Assembly (NCBI GenBank): GCA_947495425.1
Contig: CANLYR010000026.1
Location: 1-56,432, forward strand
Source: an uncultured Aquimarina sp.
Lineage (GTDB): Bacteria; Bacteroidota; Bacteroidia; Flavobacteriales; Flavobacteriaceae
DNA length: 56,432 nucleotides
Direction: 5' to 3'
Under the pieces are notes generated by a model. That model searched no databases. It was given only the letters and a program-made list of their open reading frames with translations, and had not been told where the DNA came from. Positions 28,686-37,361 of this stretch are shown here, piece by piece (within the stretch, counting starts at the first letter, position 1; every line of letters starts with the position of its first letter). Both the position numbers and the translations under genes were made by a program.

Positions 28686-29543
28686 ATGAAAAACAATCAT
28701 CACCTACTCAATATTCTGGAGTTAAACCTAGCCATGTTACTAATTAGTACTTCTGGTGCATTAGGACGATATATAGAGATGCCTGTTCCTGTAATTATTG
28801 GTTTTAGAGCATTATTTGCAGGACTATTATTGTATGCCTTTTGTATGTGGAAAGGCATCTCATTCAAAACAAGTAGTAAAGATCGACCTACAATTATTCT
28901 GAGTGGTATTTTGATGGGATTGCATTGGATAACGTATTTCTATGCTTTGAAGCTATCCAATGTTGCCATAGGCATGCTATCCATATTTACCTATCCTGTG
29001 ATTACGGCCTTACTAGAACCAATAGTACTCAAAACAAAGTTTCAAAAAGTACACTTGTTACTAGCGCTGTTAGTTTTGATAGGAATTTATTTTTTGGTTC
29101 CGGATTTGGATTTTAGCAATTCGTATACCAAAGCAGTAATCTTTGGGGTAATCTCTGCGTTGTGTTATTCCTTACGAAATCTCATCATGAAAACTAAAGT
29201 GGCTGATTATCATGGATCTGTATTAATGTGGTATCAATTAGTAGTGGTTACTATTTGTCTATCTCCGTTTTTAGTAATCATGGATAGTTCAGGGATTAAA
29301 GACCAATGGTTACCAACCTTAACTTTAGCATTATTAACAACAGCTATTGGTCACACCTTATTTTTGGCTAGCTTTAAGCGATTCTCGATCACAACGGCTA
29401 GCATTATTAGTAGTATTCAGCCGGTTTATGGTATTATTATAGGGATAATTTTTTTAGGAGAAATTCCTGCAATTTCTACGGTATTAGGTGGTTTTTTGAT
29501 TCTTACCTCAGTTGTAATTGAAAGTGTACGGGTGTACAAATAA
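28686..29543 (+). CDS. DMT superfamily transporter, EamA type
   Basis: 285 residues from the ATG at 28686 (an in-frame TTG two codons upstream is less likely). Ten hydrophobic helices form two EamA repeats: the first starts LLNILELNLAMLLISTSGALGRY, the second near 150 with AVIFGVISALCYSLRNLIMK. The end of repeat two reads ASIISSIQPVYGIIIGIIFLGEI, the typical EamA closing helix. It likely exports or imports a small metabolite across the inner membrane; the substrate cannot be inferred. Ten bp downstream of the TPR-like gene. Confidence 0.9.
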   Translation: MKNNHHLLNILELNLAMLLISTSGALGRYIEMPVPVIIGFRALFAGLLLYAFCMWKGISFKTSSKDRPTIILSGILMGLHWITYFYALKLSNVAIGMLSIFTYPVITALLEPIVLKTKFQKVHLLLALLVLIGIYFLVPDLDFSNSYTKAVIFGVISALCYSLRNLIMKTKVADYHGSVLMWYQLVVVTICLSPFLVIMDSSGIKDQWLPTLTLALLTTAIGHTLFLASFKRFSITTASIISSIQPVYGIIIGIIFLGEIPAISTVLGGFLILTSVVIESVRVYK

Positions 29544-29576
29544 TTCAATTTTTTAGCTTAAAAATTCCACTATTTT

Positions 29577-29749
29577 AACCCGTTTTATGCATTAGAATTT
29601 CGTTATGAAAGTTGGAAACGCAATAAAACCTGACATTTTACAAATTTTAGCATAGCATACCGTTATGGTGAAATTTGAAAATGTAGTATAGCGATAGGTT
29701 TTGCGGTGATTACAAGTTGTAATAGATTTTCTAAAGCATAAAACGGGTT
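29577..29749. mobile_element. MITE-like long imperfect palindrome
   Basis: 173 bp with perfect 14-bp terminal inverted repeats, AACCCGTTTTATGC (29577-29590) and GCATAAAACGGGTT (29736-29749). The inverted similarity continues inward with mismatches to the centre (for example AAAACCTGACATTTTACAAA facing AATTTGAAAATGTAG... and AGGTTTT), so the single strand folds into one long cruciform. No ORF of transposase size is inside, and TTAA occurs at both edges (29575-29578 and 29749-29752), compatible with a duplicated target. It fills most of the 318-bp gap between the EamA and pseudouridine-synthase genes. Confidence 0.6.
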
Positions 29750-29785
29750 TAATTGTCATTAAATCATTCAAAAGCATTAAAAGAT

Positions 29786-29833
29786 ATGGAAAAAGATGAA
29801 ATGAGTTTTTTTGTACTACCTCATAAAAACTAG
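29786..29833 (+). CDS. Possible 15-residue micro-ORF before a terminator
   Basis: ATG at 29786, MEKDEMSFFVLPHKN, TAG at 29831-29833, directly abutting a strong terminator. The close coupling of a tiny ORF and a terminator, after a MITE-like element, is the only support. It may be chance. Confidence 0.25.
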   Translation: MEKDEMSFFVLPHKN

Positions 29834-29834
29834 T

Positions 29835-29863
29835 AAGCCTTACAGAAATGTGAGGCTTTTTTT
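29835..29863 (+). terminator. Terminator facing the pseudouridine-synthase gene
   Basis: AAGCCTTACA pairs with TGTGAGGCTT (one G-T) around GAAA and runs into T residues to 29863. It is oriented for the plus strand (EamA side) and overlaps the stop of the minus-strand gene. Confidence 0.7.
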
Positions 29864-30557
29864 AGTGGCAACTATTCCAGATGGGATCTGATGGAGGAGG
29901 AGCGATAATAGTAAGAGGTTCTTTTTTTACTGGATGAACAAAGCTTAGTTTTCTTGCATGCAGGTGGATACTACCATCTTTATTACTGCGATTAGCTCCA
30001 TATTTTAAATCTCCTTTGATCACAGACCCAATGCTAGAAAGTTGTGATCGTATCTGATGATGACGCCCGGTGTGCAGATCAATTTCTAGAAGAGCATAGT
30101 GATCTAGTTTTTTAATCACTTTGTAGTCTAAAATAGCTTTTTTACTATCCGGAATCTCATTTGTATGCGCATAGGATTTATTCTGTTTTGGATTACGTTT
30201 TAACCAATGTGTTAACGTGTCTTCTTTTTTAGGAGGTTGGTTCTTTACAACAGCCCAGTAGGTTTTTTTTGCTTCCTTGTCAGCAAATAGCTTGTTGAGT
30301 CGTGGTAATGCTTTACTAGTTCTGGCAAATACTACAATACCACTTGTGGGTCTATCTAATCGATGCACTACGCCTAGATATACTGCTCCTGGTTTATTGT
30401 ATTTTTCTGCAATATATTCTTTGACTATTTCGCTTAATGGTGTGTCACCGGTTTTGTCACCCTGTACAATATCACAAGGTCGTTTATTGACAATAATGAT
30501 ATGATTGTCTTCATAAAGGACTTGAAGATTATTTTTATTTGAAAGATAATTAAGCAT
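29862..30557 (-). CDS. RluA family RNA pseudouridine synthase
   Basis: 231 residues. Isomerises uridine to pseudouridine in rRNA or tRNA. Motif II with the catalytic Asp is VVHRLDRPTSGIVVFAR (D68); KTYWAVV near 113 and HLHARKLSFVHPVKKEPL near 205 are also typical. It lacks an S4 domain, so it is a short single-domain RluA-type enzyme whose target site cannot be read here. In many flavobacteria a gene of this type sits next to panB; here a four-helix-bundle gene lies between them. Confidence 0.9.
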   Translation of the reverse strand: MLNYLSNKNNLQVLYEDNHIIIVNKRPCDIVQGDKTGDTPLSEIVKEYIAEKYNKPGAVYLGVVHRLDRPTSGIVVFARTSKALPRLNKLFADKEAKKTYWAVVKNQPPKKEDTLTHWLKRNPKQNKSYAHTNEIPDSKKAILDYKVIKKLDHYALLEIDLHTGRHHQIRSQLSSIGSVIKGDLKYGANRSNKDGSIHLHARKLSFVHPVKKEPLTIIAPPPSDPIWNSCH

Positions 30558-30613
30558 CTTGGATTATTGGATAAGTTGGATCATTGGATTGATTAGATTT
30601 ATGGATTACTAAT

Positions 30614-30964
30614 TTATTTCAATGTTGATTTGAATTTCGAGGTCATTTTCACAATAGCATTTAATTCATTTAATAAAGAATCCAGTTTCTTCTTATCTAT
30701 AAACTTTAAATCAAATGAAATAAGCAATTGTGTTTCGATTTCATAAGCTGAACCTAAAGTAATTGGAAGAAATCTTGAAAAATCTTTATTTGATTTTCTT
30801 GATGAACCTTCAGCTATATTAGAAGGAATTGAAACAGCCGCTCTTCGTAATTGGTTAGTTAATCCAAAATTTTCAGTTTCAGGAAATTTTGAAGTTATAG
30901 CATAAATTTTAGAGCAAAACTTTCTACTCTTTTTCCATATTTCTAAATCCTTAAATCTATGCAT
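30614..30964 (-). CDS. Four helix bundle protein (S23/IVP family)
   Basis: 116 residues matching the family once described from intervening sequences of 23S rRNA genes: FKDLEIWKKSRKFCSKIYAIT, then LTNQLRRAAVSIPSNIAEGSSRKSNKDF and the final helices. Known members fold as four-helix pentamers of uncertain function and occur scattered in Bacteroidota genomes. The gene is flanked by inverted copies of ATTGATTAGAT (30588-30598; 30975-30985 and 31008-31018) and TTGGAT-rich low-complexity DNA, which suggests insertion between the pseudouridine synthase and panB. Confidence 0.88.
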   Translation of the reverse strand: MHRFKDLEIWKKSRKFCSKIYAITSKFPETENFGLTNQLRRAAVSIPSNIAEGSSRKSNKDFSRFLPITLGSAYEIETQLLISFDLKFIDKKKLDSLLNELNAIVKMTSKFKSTLK

Positions 30965-31013
30965 ATATCTTTATATCTAATCAATCTCGTAATCTAAAGA
31001 TCCAGAGATCTAA

Positions 31014-31832
31014 TCAATACTGCTCATCATCATTAGGGAAATCAACAGCTTTTACATCAGTAACATATTTTTTAAATGCATTTGTCATATCTGTATATAA
31101 ATCCAAATAACGTCTTAAAAAACGTGGATTAAATTCGTGAGTCATGCCAAGCATATCATGCGTTACCAAAACCTGCCCGTCTACACCATTTCCTGCCCCA
31201 ATACCAATAATAGGGATTGTGAGGCTATCTGCAACTTCTTTGGCCAGTTTGGCAGGAACTTTTTCTAATACAATTGCAAAACATCCTATTTTTTCTAGCA
31301 TCAAAGCATCTTCTTTTAATTTTTGAGCTTCTTCTTCTTCTTTTGCTCTAACGGTATAGGTTCCGAATTTATAGATGGATTGTGGTGTTAATCCAAGGTG
31401 TCCCATTACAGGGATACCGGCATTAAGTATTCTTTTGATAGATTCTTTTATTTCTTTTCCTCCTTCCATTTTTACAGCATGTCCGCCAGACTCTTTCATA
31501 ATACGAATAGCAGAGCGTAATGCTTCTTTTGGATCACTTTGATAACTTCCGAAAGGAATATCTACAACGATAAGTGCACGGTCTATGGCTCTAATAACAG
31601 ACGACGCATGATAAATCATTTGGTCCAGAGTAATGGGTAAGGTAGTTTCATGACCCGCCATTACATTAGAGGCAGAGTCGCCAACAAGAATGACATCTAC
31701 TCCAGCACCATCTACAATTTTGGCCATGGTATAATCATAAGCAGTTAACATGGAGATTTTTTCTCCGTTAGCTTTCATTTCAACCAACGATTTTACCGTA
31801 ACTCGTTTGTAATCTTTTTTTGCTGTAGACAT
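31014..31832 (-). CDS. panB: 3-methyl-2-oxobutanoate hydroxymethyltransferase
   Basis: 272 residues. Transfers a hydroxymethyl group from methylenetetrahydrofolate to 2-oxoisovalerate, forming ketopantoate, the first step of pantothenate and CoA synthesis. The (beta/alpha)8 enzyme shows [26 protein letters not shown] at 23-48, [11 protein letters not shown] near 138, and [17 protein letters not shown] near 205. Its substrate is also the input of leuA, encoded 5 kb away, but they are separate units. No other pantothenate gene is in the window. Confidence 0.95.
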   Translation of the reverse strand: MSTAKKDYKRVTVKSLVEMKANGEKISMLTAYDYTMAKIVDGAGVDVILVGDSASNVMAGHETTLPITLDQMIYHASSVIRAIDRALIVVDIPFGSYQSDPKEALRSAIRIMKESGGHAVKMEGGKEIKESIKRILNAGIPVMGHLGLTPQSIYKFGTYTVRAKEEEEAQKLKEDALMLEKIGCFAIVLEKVPAKLAKEVADSLTIPIIGIGAGNGVDGQVLVTHDMLGMTHEFNPRFLRRYLDLYTDMTNAFKKYVTDVKAVDFPNDDEQY

Positions 31833-31976
31833 TTTGTGTTAGTTTTTAGTACTGTAAAAGTAAGCATTTAGCCATATCGTAACAAGCAGATATTCTATTT
31901 GGGCTACTATTTTTTTACTGAATGCAGATTAATAGATAAGCTAGATCAAAAAATATGTAATTGGAGTTATTTGTTT

Positions 31977-32357
31977 TTAATCATTAGTGCTCAAAATTTT
32001 TCTTGCCCAATTTGTCGCTTTGCTGAAGGAACGAAAAACTTCAAATTTTTTATTGTAAAACTCGCCTTCAAATTTTGCATTGTTCATGCCGTTATCGGTG
32101 CTAACTATAATACCAATTCCAATTAAATTGTCAATTTTGGAAGCTTCTTTATAGATTAGAGGATCTACAGAATATGAAAATGTTCGATTTGAGAGATAAA
32201 CAGTTAATTTGTTTTTAAAATGTTTATCAATTACTTTTTCTAATTCATTAATATATTGGGGAACGACAATCTCACCTTCACGAATTTGTTTTATAATTAG
32301 GTTTTCTATAACAAATATTTCACAATAATCTAAATCATAATGATAAAATTTACTCAT
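31977..32357 (-). CDS. SpoIIAA-like (STAS-type) hypothetical protein
   Basis: 126 residues. Alternating strands and helices (EIFVIENLIIKQIREGEIV, LTVYLSNRTFSYSVDPLIY, GIGIIVSTDN, FRSFSKATNWARKIL) fit the SpoIIAA-like family of small cytoplasmic proteins common in flavobacteria. The final helix SKATNWARKIL is characteristic. No kinase or partner gene adjoins it, so the role is unknown. Family placement is tentative. Confidence 0.65.
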   Translation of the reverse strand: MSKFYHYDLDYCEIFVIENLIIKQIREGEIVVPQYINELEKVIDKHFKNKLTVYLSNRTFSYSVDPLIYKEASKIDNLIGIGIIVSTDNGMNNAKFEGEFYNKKFEVFRSFSKATNWARKILSTND

Positions 32358-32459
32358 AATGGTTGGCTTTAAATGGTTGTTATTCTAAAAATAATACCTA
32401 TATATGTATAAACAAAGTTTTAGCTTTTTTAAAAACTTTAGTTTCCTAAAAAAAATGTT

Positions 32460-32945
32460 ATGAGTGGATTATCTTTATTTAATTTTATATTATTCTTAAC
32501 CTGTGCAGGTGTTTATTCACAAAAAGATGTAGCTAAAGACGACCTGCCTCGTTATAAAGATGAAGTAAAACAAACTATTTTAGAGTTTTTTGAGGGGTTT
32601 CATTCTGGTGATACTATCAAAATGAAAAAAACAATGGATTATAATATAGCGATGCAAACGATTACAAAAACAAAATCAGGTGGTAAAAAAGCAGTCAAGA
32701 CAGATGTAAATCAATTTTTAAAGGCTATTAAGACCAGGTCTAAAGGGCAGCGTTGGGACGAAAGACTGTTATTATTCAAGATTGAGGCAGATGCAACAAT
32801 TGCAACAGCATGGACTCCCTATGAATTTTATCTCAACGATACTTTTAGTCATTGTGGAGTTAATATTTTTCAATTATATAATGACGGAAAATCCTGGAAG
32901 ATTATGGCCCTTGCAGATACACGTGATAGGGAAGGGTGTAAATAA
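32460..32945 (+). CDS. NTF2-like (lumazine-binding-like) secreted protein
   Basis: 161 residues. Signal peptide about 1-20 (LFNFILFLTCAGVYSQ). The mature part is a cone-shaped NTF2/SnoaL-like fold: VKQTILEFFEGFHSGDTIKMKKTMD, a middle strand, then DATIATAWTPYEFYLN and the closing FQLYNDGKSWKIMALADT. Such proteins are common envelope proteins in Bacteroidota with no fixed activity. Transcribed alone, converging on sdaA. Confidence 0.8.
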   Translation: MSGLSLFNFILFLTCAGVYSQKDVAKDDLPRYKDEVKQTILEFFEGFHSGDTIKMKKTMDYNIAMQTITKTKSGGKKAVKTDVNQFLKAIKTRSKGQRWDERLLLFKIEADATIATAWTPYEFYLNDTFSHCGVNIFQLYNDGKSWKIMALADTRDREGCK

Positions 32946-32976
32946 GTTTCAGTTTTTTAGAATTGTTAGATTAGTT

Positions 32977-33015
32977 TCTCTCCCTTTGGGAGAGATGTCC
33001 GAAGTACAGAGAGGG
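32977..33015. repeat. REP-like bipartite hairpin, diverged copy
   Basis: CTCTCCC-TTT-GGGAGAG followed by ATGTCCGAAGTACAGAGAGGG. It shares the two-hairpin architecture of the elements at 51446, 51691, 53859 and 56339. It lies in the gap between convergent genes and overlaps nothing coding. Confidence 0.5.
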
Positions 33016-33016
33016 C

Positions 33017-34441
33017 TTAACAATCACTCAAACTTACCTTAACAGCTAAACCACCTTCGCTGGTTTCTTTATATTTGGTATTCATATCCTGTGCAGTTTC
33101 CCACATAGTTTCTATTACTTTATCCAGAGGTACCTTTGCATTTGCGGCATCAGTGTCTAGCGCCATTTCGCAGGCATTAATAGCTTTTATGGCTCCCATG
33201 GCGTTTCTTTCTATACAGGGGATTTGTACTAAACCTCCAATGGGGTCACAAGTTAGGCCTAAATGATGTTCCATAGCAATTTCACTCGCCATTAGTACTT
33301 GTGCTGGTGTGCCTCCCATCAGTTCGGTTAACGCTCCGGCTGCCATCGCAGACGAAACCCCGATTTCGGCCTGACATCCACCCATAGCAGCAGATATTGT
33401 CGCTCCTTTTTTAAATAAACTGCCAATTTCTCCGGCAACCAACATAAATTTTTTTACGTCTTCAAAATTAGCATCATGATTTTCAATAACCATATAATAC
33501 ATCATTACCGCAGGGATTACACCGGCACTACCATTAGTTGGAGCGGTTACAACTCTGCCCAAAGATGCATTAACTTCGTTTACAGCCAGAGCAAAGCAAG
33601 AAACCCATTTGAGTATCTGACGAAATTTCACTTCAGTATTTCTAATGGCTTCAATCCATTCTGTTGGATTTTTATATGCAGTATCACCAATTAATTTCTT
33701 ATGCGTATCAAAAGCTCTACGCCTTACATTAAGCCCGCCAGGTAATGTACCTTCTGTATGACAACCAGTATACATAGACGCTAACATAACATTCCAGACC
33801 TGAGCTATTCTTTCATCAATTTCAACATCGCTTCTTAAGGAACGTTCATTTTCTAGAACGATTTCAGATACGTTCTTATTTTTAGCGTTACAATATTCTA
33901 ATAGATCTGTTGCTTTTTGAATAGGTAATGGAAAATCTTGAAATTTTTCAAGTTTTTTTTCTTTTCTTTTGCGTTCTTCTTTTACAACAAATCCACCGCC
34001 AATAGAATAGAAAGAAGAAGATATCTTCTTGCCATTTTTCAGTGTAGCATGAAAAGTCATGCCATTGGGGTGAAATTCTTTAAACTCTTTGTTAAAAATA
34101 ATCTGTGACAAAGGGTCAAACGATACTAATAATTCATTGTTGAAATTAAGTTCTTTTGACGCTTTTATAGTATCAATAATGGTTGTGATTTTCGATACAT
34201 CAATAGTTTGAGGATCATATCCACATAAGCCTAAAATTACGGCTATATCGGTAGCATGCCCTTTTCCTGTTAAAGATAATGAACCGTAAAGATCTATGGT
34301 GATAGCGGAGACAGACTCAAAGTTGTTTTTTTCTTTTAATTCAGAAATCCATCTGCGTCCAGCACGCCATGGACCTAATGTGTGTGAGCTAGAAGGTCCT
34401 ACACCTATCTTTAACATATCAAAAATACTGATACACTCCAT
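33017..34441 (-). CDS. sdaA: L-serine ammonia-lyase, single-chain 4Fe-4S type
   Basis: 474 residues. Deaminates L-serine to pyruvate and ammonia. The beta domain comes first (SIFDMLKIGVGPSSSHTLGPWRAG), the alpha domain second, with GCHTEGTLPGGLNVRRRA, APTNGSAGVIPAV, MGGCQAEIGVSSAMAAGAL and the cluster-ligand region LTCDPIGGLVQIPCIERNAMGA. This is the single-polypeptide iron-sulfur form, like E. coli SdaA, rather than the two-chain Bacillus form. No serine transporter adjoins it. Confidence 0.95.
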   Translation of the reverse strand: MECISIFDMLKIGVGPSSSHTLGPWRAGRRWISELKEKNNFESVSAITIDLYGSLSLTGKGHATDIAVILGLCGYDPQTIDVSKITTIIDTIKASKELNFNNELLVSFDPLSQIIFNKEFKEFHPNGMTFHATLKNGKKISSSFYSIGGGFVVKEERKRKEKKLEKFQDFPLPIQKATDLLEYCNAKNKNVSEIVLENERSLRSDVEIDERIAQVWNVMLASMYTGCHTEGTLPGGLNVRRRAFDTHKKLIGDTAYKNPTEWIEAIRNTEVKFRQILKWVSCFALAVNEVNASLGRVVTAPTNGSAGVIPAVMMYYMVIENHDANFEDVKKFMLVAGEIGSLFKKGATISAAMGGCQAEIGVSSAMAAGALTELMGGTPAQVLMASEIAMEHHLGLTCDPIGGLVQIPCIERNAMGAIKAINACEMALDTDAANAKVPLDKVIETMWETAQDMNTKYKETSEGGLAVKVSLSDC

Positions 34442-34570
34442 AATTCGTAAATATTGAAACTATTTAGGGGGTAAATATAGTTTTTTGACAATAAATAAAC
34501 TTCTTTTTTAAAGAATAGTTAGTCTTGGCAAGTATTTTTGTTAAAAGCCTTGATTATAAGTGTATTGTGC

Positions 34571-34601
34571 ATGCTAAGCATATTGTGGTGACATCCTGTC
34601 A
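34571..34601 (+). promoter_or_regulatory. Two palindromes upstream of dnaK
   Basis: ATGCTAAGCAT (34571-34581) is an odd perfect palindrome, and TGACA-TCC-TGTCA (34589-34601) is a 5-bp inverted repeat. They lie 80-110 bp before the dnaK ATG. A heat-shock regulator site is plausible, but no CIRCE element or TAnnTTTG box is seen. Confidence 0.4.
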
Positions 34602-34679
34602 TGTAGACGGTAATGGCATAATCATTGACTTAACAGCAATAAATTAGTACGAACAATAGTATAATAATTAAATATAAAG

Positions 34680-36590
34680 ATGAGTAAAATAATAGGAATA
34701 GACTTAGGGACAACCAACTCTTGTGTTTCTGTAATGGAAGGTAATGAGCCTGTAGTGATCCCTAATGCTGAAGGTAAAAGAACAACTCCTTCTGTAATTG
34801 CTTTTGTAGAAGGTGGAGAAATTAAAGTAGGTGATCCTGCAAAGCGTCAGGCAGTTACTAATCCAACAAAAACTATATCTTCTATCAAGCGATTTATGGG
34901 AAACAAATTCTCTGAATCTGCTAAAGAAGCAAAAAGAGCAGCTTATAAAGTTGTAAAAGGAGATAACGATACGCCACGAGTGGATATCGATGGACGTTTG
35001 TATACACCTCAAGAGTTATCTGCAATGACCCTTCAAAAAATGAAGAAAACGGCAGAAGATTATCTAGGTCAGGATGTAACCAGAGCCGTAATAACAGTAC
35101 CGGCTTACTTTAATGATGCACAACGTCAGGCAACTAAAGAAGCAGGAGAGATTGCCGGTCTTACAGTAGAGCGTATTATTAATGAGCCTACTGCAGCTGC
35201 ATTAGCGTATGGACTTGACAAAAAAGGTACCGATCAAAAAATTGTTGTGTTTGATTTTGGTGGGGGTACGCATGATGTATCTATCTTAGAATTAGGAGAT
35301 GGTGTATTTGAAGTATTATCTACAGATGGAGATACACACTTGGGTGGTGATGATGTCGATCAAAAAATTATTGATTGGTTGGCAGAAGAATTTAAGGCAG
35401 ACGAAAATATGGATCTTCGTGAAGATCCTATGGCATTACAACGTCTTAAGGAAGCTGCAGAAAAAGCGAAGATAGAATTATCATCTTCTCCACAAACTGA
35501 AATAAATTTACCTTATGTTACGGCAACTGCTAGCGGACCTAAACACTTGGTAAGAACATTATCTAAAGCCAAATTTGATCAATTAATTGATGATTTAGTA
35601 AAGCGTACAGTTGAGCCATGTCGTACAGCACTTAAAGCTGCTGGTTTATCGACTAGCGATATTGATGAAATTATCTTAGTAGGTGGATCTACTCGTATTC
35701 CTGCAGTACAGGAAGCTGTAGAAAAATTCTTTGGTAAATCACCAAGTAAAGGGGTCAACCCTGATGAAGTTGTAGCCGTTGGGGCAGCAATTCAAGGAGG
35801 GGTGTTAACAGGAGATGTTAAAGATGTATTGTTATTAGATGTTACTCCATTATCTCTTGGTATTGAGACCATGGGTAATGTAATGACTAAGCTTATTGAA
35901 GCAAATACAACTATCCCAACCAAGAAATCGCAAGTATTCTCTACGGCTGCAGATAATCAGCCATCTGTTGAGATTCATGTATTGCAAGGAGAGCGTCCTA
36001 TGGCAGCAGATAACAAAACGATCGGTCGTTTTCACTTAGATGGTATTCCACCAGCACAAAGAGGAACACCACAGATCGAAGTAACTTTTGATATTGATGC
36101 CAATGGTATTATTAAAGTATCTGCTACCGATAAAGCAACAAATAAATCTCAGGATATTCGTATCGAAGCTTCTTCAGGATTAACAGAAGAAGAAATCACG
36201 AAAATGAAGCAAGAAGCTGAAGCTAACGCTGAAGCAGATAAAGCTGCAAAAGAGACTGCTGATAAATTGAATGAAGCTGATGGAATGATTTTTCAAACTG
36301 AAAAGCAGTTAACTGAGTTTGGAGATAAGATCTCTGAGGATAAGAAAAAACCAGTAGAAGAAGCTTTGGAAGAACTGAAGAAAGCATATGAATCTAAAGA
36401 TCTTGCTGTAATCCAACCTGCTCTAGATAAACTCAATGAAGCATGGAAAGTTGCTAGTGAAGAGATGTATAAAGCTCAAGCAGAAGCACAACAAAGTGGA
36501 CAACCTAGTCCTGAGGCAGGAGCAGAACAACCTACAGGAAATTCTGAAGGAAGCGATGTAGAAGATGTTGACTTTGAAGAAGTGAAGTAA
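34680..36590 (+). CDS. dnaK: Molecular chaperone DnaK (Hsp70)
   Basis: 636 residues, cytoplasmic ATP-driven chaperone that works with DnaJ and GrpE. The ATPase domain opens [18 protein letters not shown]; phosphate loop [18 protein letters not shown] near 195 and adenosine motif [13 protein letters not shown] near 335 are intact. The linker [13 protein letters not shown] (about 385) leads to the substrate domain and lid, ending in EDVDFEEVK, the usual acidic co-chaperone tail. dnaJ and grpE are not adjacent. Likely monocistronic; a terminator follows. Confidence 0.97.
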   Translation: MSKIIGIDLGTTNSCVSVMEGNEPVVIPNAEGKRTTPSVIAFVEGGEIKVGDPAKRQAVTNPTKTISSIKRFMGNKFSESAKEAKRAAYKVVKGDNDTPRVDIDGRLYTPQELSAMTLQKMKKTAEDYLGQDVTRAVITVPAYFNDAQRQATKEAGEIAGLTVERIINEPTAAALAYGLDKKGTDQKIVVFDFGGGTHDVSILELGDGVFEVLSTDGDTHLGGDDVDQKIIDWLAEEFKADENMDLREDPMALQRLKEAAEKAKIELSSSPQTEINLPYVTATASGPKHLVRTLSKAKFDQLIDDLVKRTVEPCRTALKAAGLSTSDIDEIILVGGSTRIPAVQEAVEKFFGKSPSKGVNPDEVVAVGAAIQGGVLTGDVKDVLLLDVTPLSLGIETMGNVMTKLIEANTTIPTKKSQVFSTAADNQPSVEIHVLQGERPMAADNKTIGRFHLDGIPPAQRGTPQIEVTFDIDANGIIKVSATDKATNKSQDIRIEASSGLTEEEITKMKQEAEANAEADKAAKETADKLNEADGMIFQTEKQLTEFGDKISEDKKKPVEEALEELKKAYESKDLAVIQPALDKLNEAWKVASEEMYKAQAEAQQSGQPSPEAGAEQPTGNSEGSDVEDVDFEEVK

Positions 36591-36640
36591 TTTGATTTAC
36601 GAAGTACGAGTATAGAAGTACGAAGTTTAAATTTTATATT

Positions 36641-36678
36641 AAAAACGCAGATAATTTTATAGTTATCTGCGTTTTTTT
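36641..36678. terminator. Bidirectional terminator between dnaK and the AlkD-like gene
   Basis: AAAAACGCAGATAA (36641-36654) pairs with TTATCTGCGTTTTT (36663-36676). Runs of A before and T after make it work on both strands, serving the convergent genes. Confidence 0.8.
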
Positions 36679-37348
36679 ATTTAATTCTTTTTAAAGCCTC
36701 TTTTTGTGATAAAGGTTTTAGCTTCGCTTTAGAAACAAATTTTGCTACTGCTTTAGGGTTTACTTTTGAATACTCACGTAATGCCCAACCAATGGCTTTT
36801 CTGATAAAAAACTCATTAGAAGATTTATGTTCTTCACAAAGCTCAAATAATAGTTTCTCATCTGTTTTATCTTTGTATCCCAGTTGAAATAAAATAGCAC
36901 TTCGGTTTAGCCACATAATTTCTGAAGAAGAGAATTTTTTTATAACGATAGGTATTTGATCAGGAAATTGAAATAGATAATTGCCTAAAATATGCTTGGC
37001 AATGAAATCTACAGAATCCCACCAGGAATTAGTAATAATTAGCTTTTCAATAAAATCAATATCAGAAACTTTATATTTCTTTTTGAGAAAACAATCTCCC
37101 AATTCTATAGCACAATAGTGTAGTTCTCGCTGAGGCTTTTTGTATAATATATTAACTATCTCTATTACATTATTTCTGGTTAATTCAGTTTTAAAATCAT
37201 TGATGGTTTCTTTTAGTAGTCGCTTTCTTATAGGAGCTTTTATTCCATACAAGGGGAAGAGGTTTTTTAAATAGGCTTCCATTTTTACTGCTTCTTCAGG
37301 ATTAGCATGCTTTTCGAATTTTGAAATTAAAGTAGAAACAAATTCCAT
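36677..37348 (-). CDS. DNA alkylation repair protein, AlkD family
   Basis: 223 residues built of HEAT-like helical repeats. AlkD glycosylases remove bulky or charged alkylated bases without base flipping. Family features: FPLYGIKAPIRKRLLKETI near 32, KPQRELHYCAIELGD near 70, and SWWDSVDFIAKHILG near 107, where the WWD-VD pattern holds the catalytic Asp region; KAIGWALREYSK near 183. It lies 13 bp downstream of ggt on the same strand, perhaps by transcriptional read-through only. Confidence 0.85.
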   Translation of the reverse strand: MEFVSTLISKFEKHANPEEAVKMEAYLKNLFPLYGIKAPIRKRLLKETINDFKTELTRNNVIEIVNILYKKPQRELHYCAIELGDCFLKKKYKVSDIDFIEKLIITNSWWDSVDFIAKHILGNYLFQFPDQIPIVIKKFSSSEIMWLNRSAILFQLGYKDKTDEKLLFELCEEHKSSNEFFIRKAIGWALREYSKVNPKAVAKFVSKAKLKPLSQKEALKRIK

Positions 37349-37361
37349 TTCTCATTCAATA

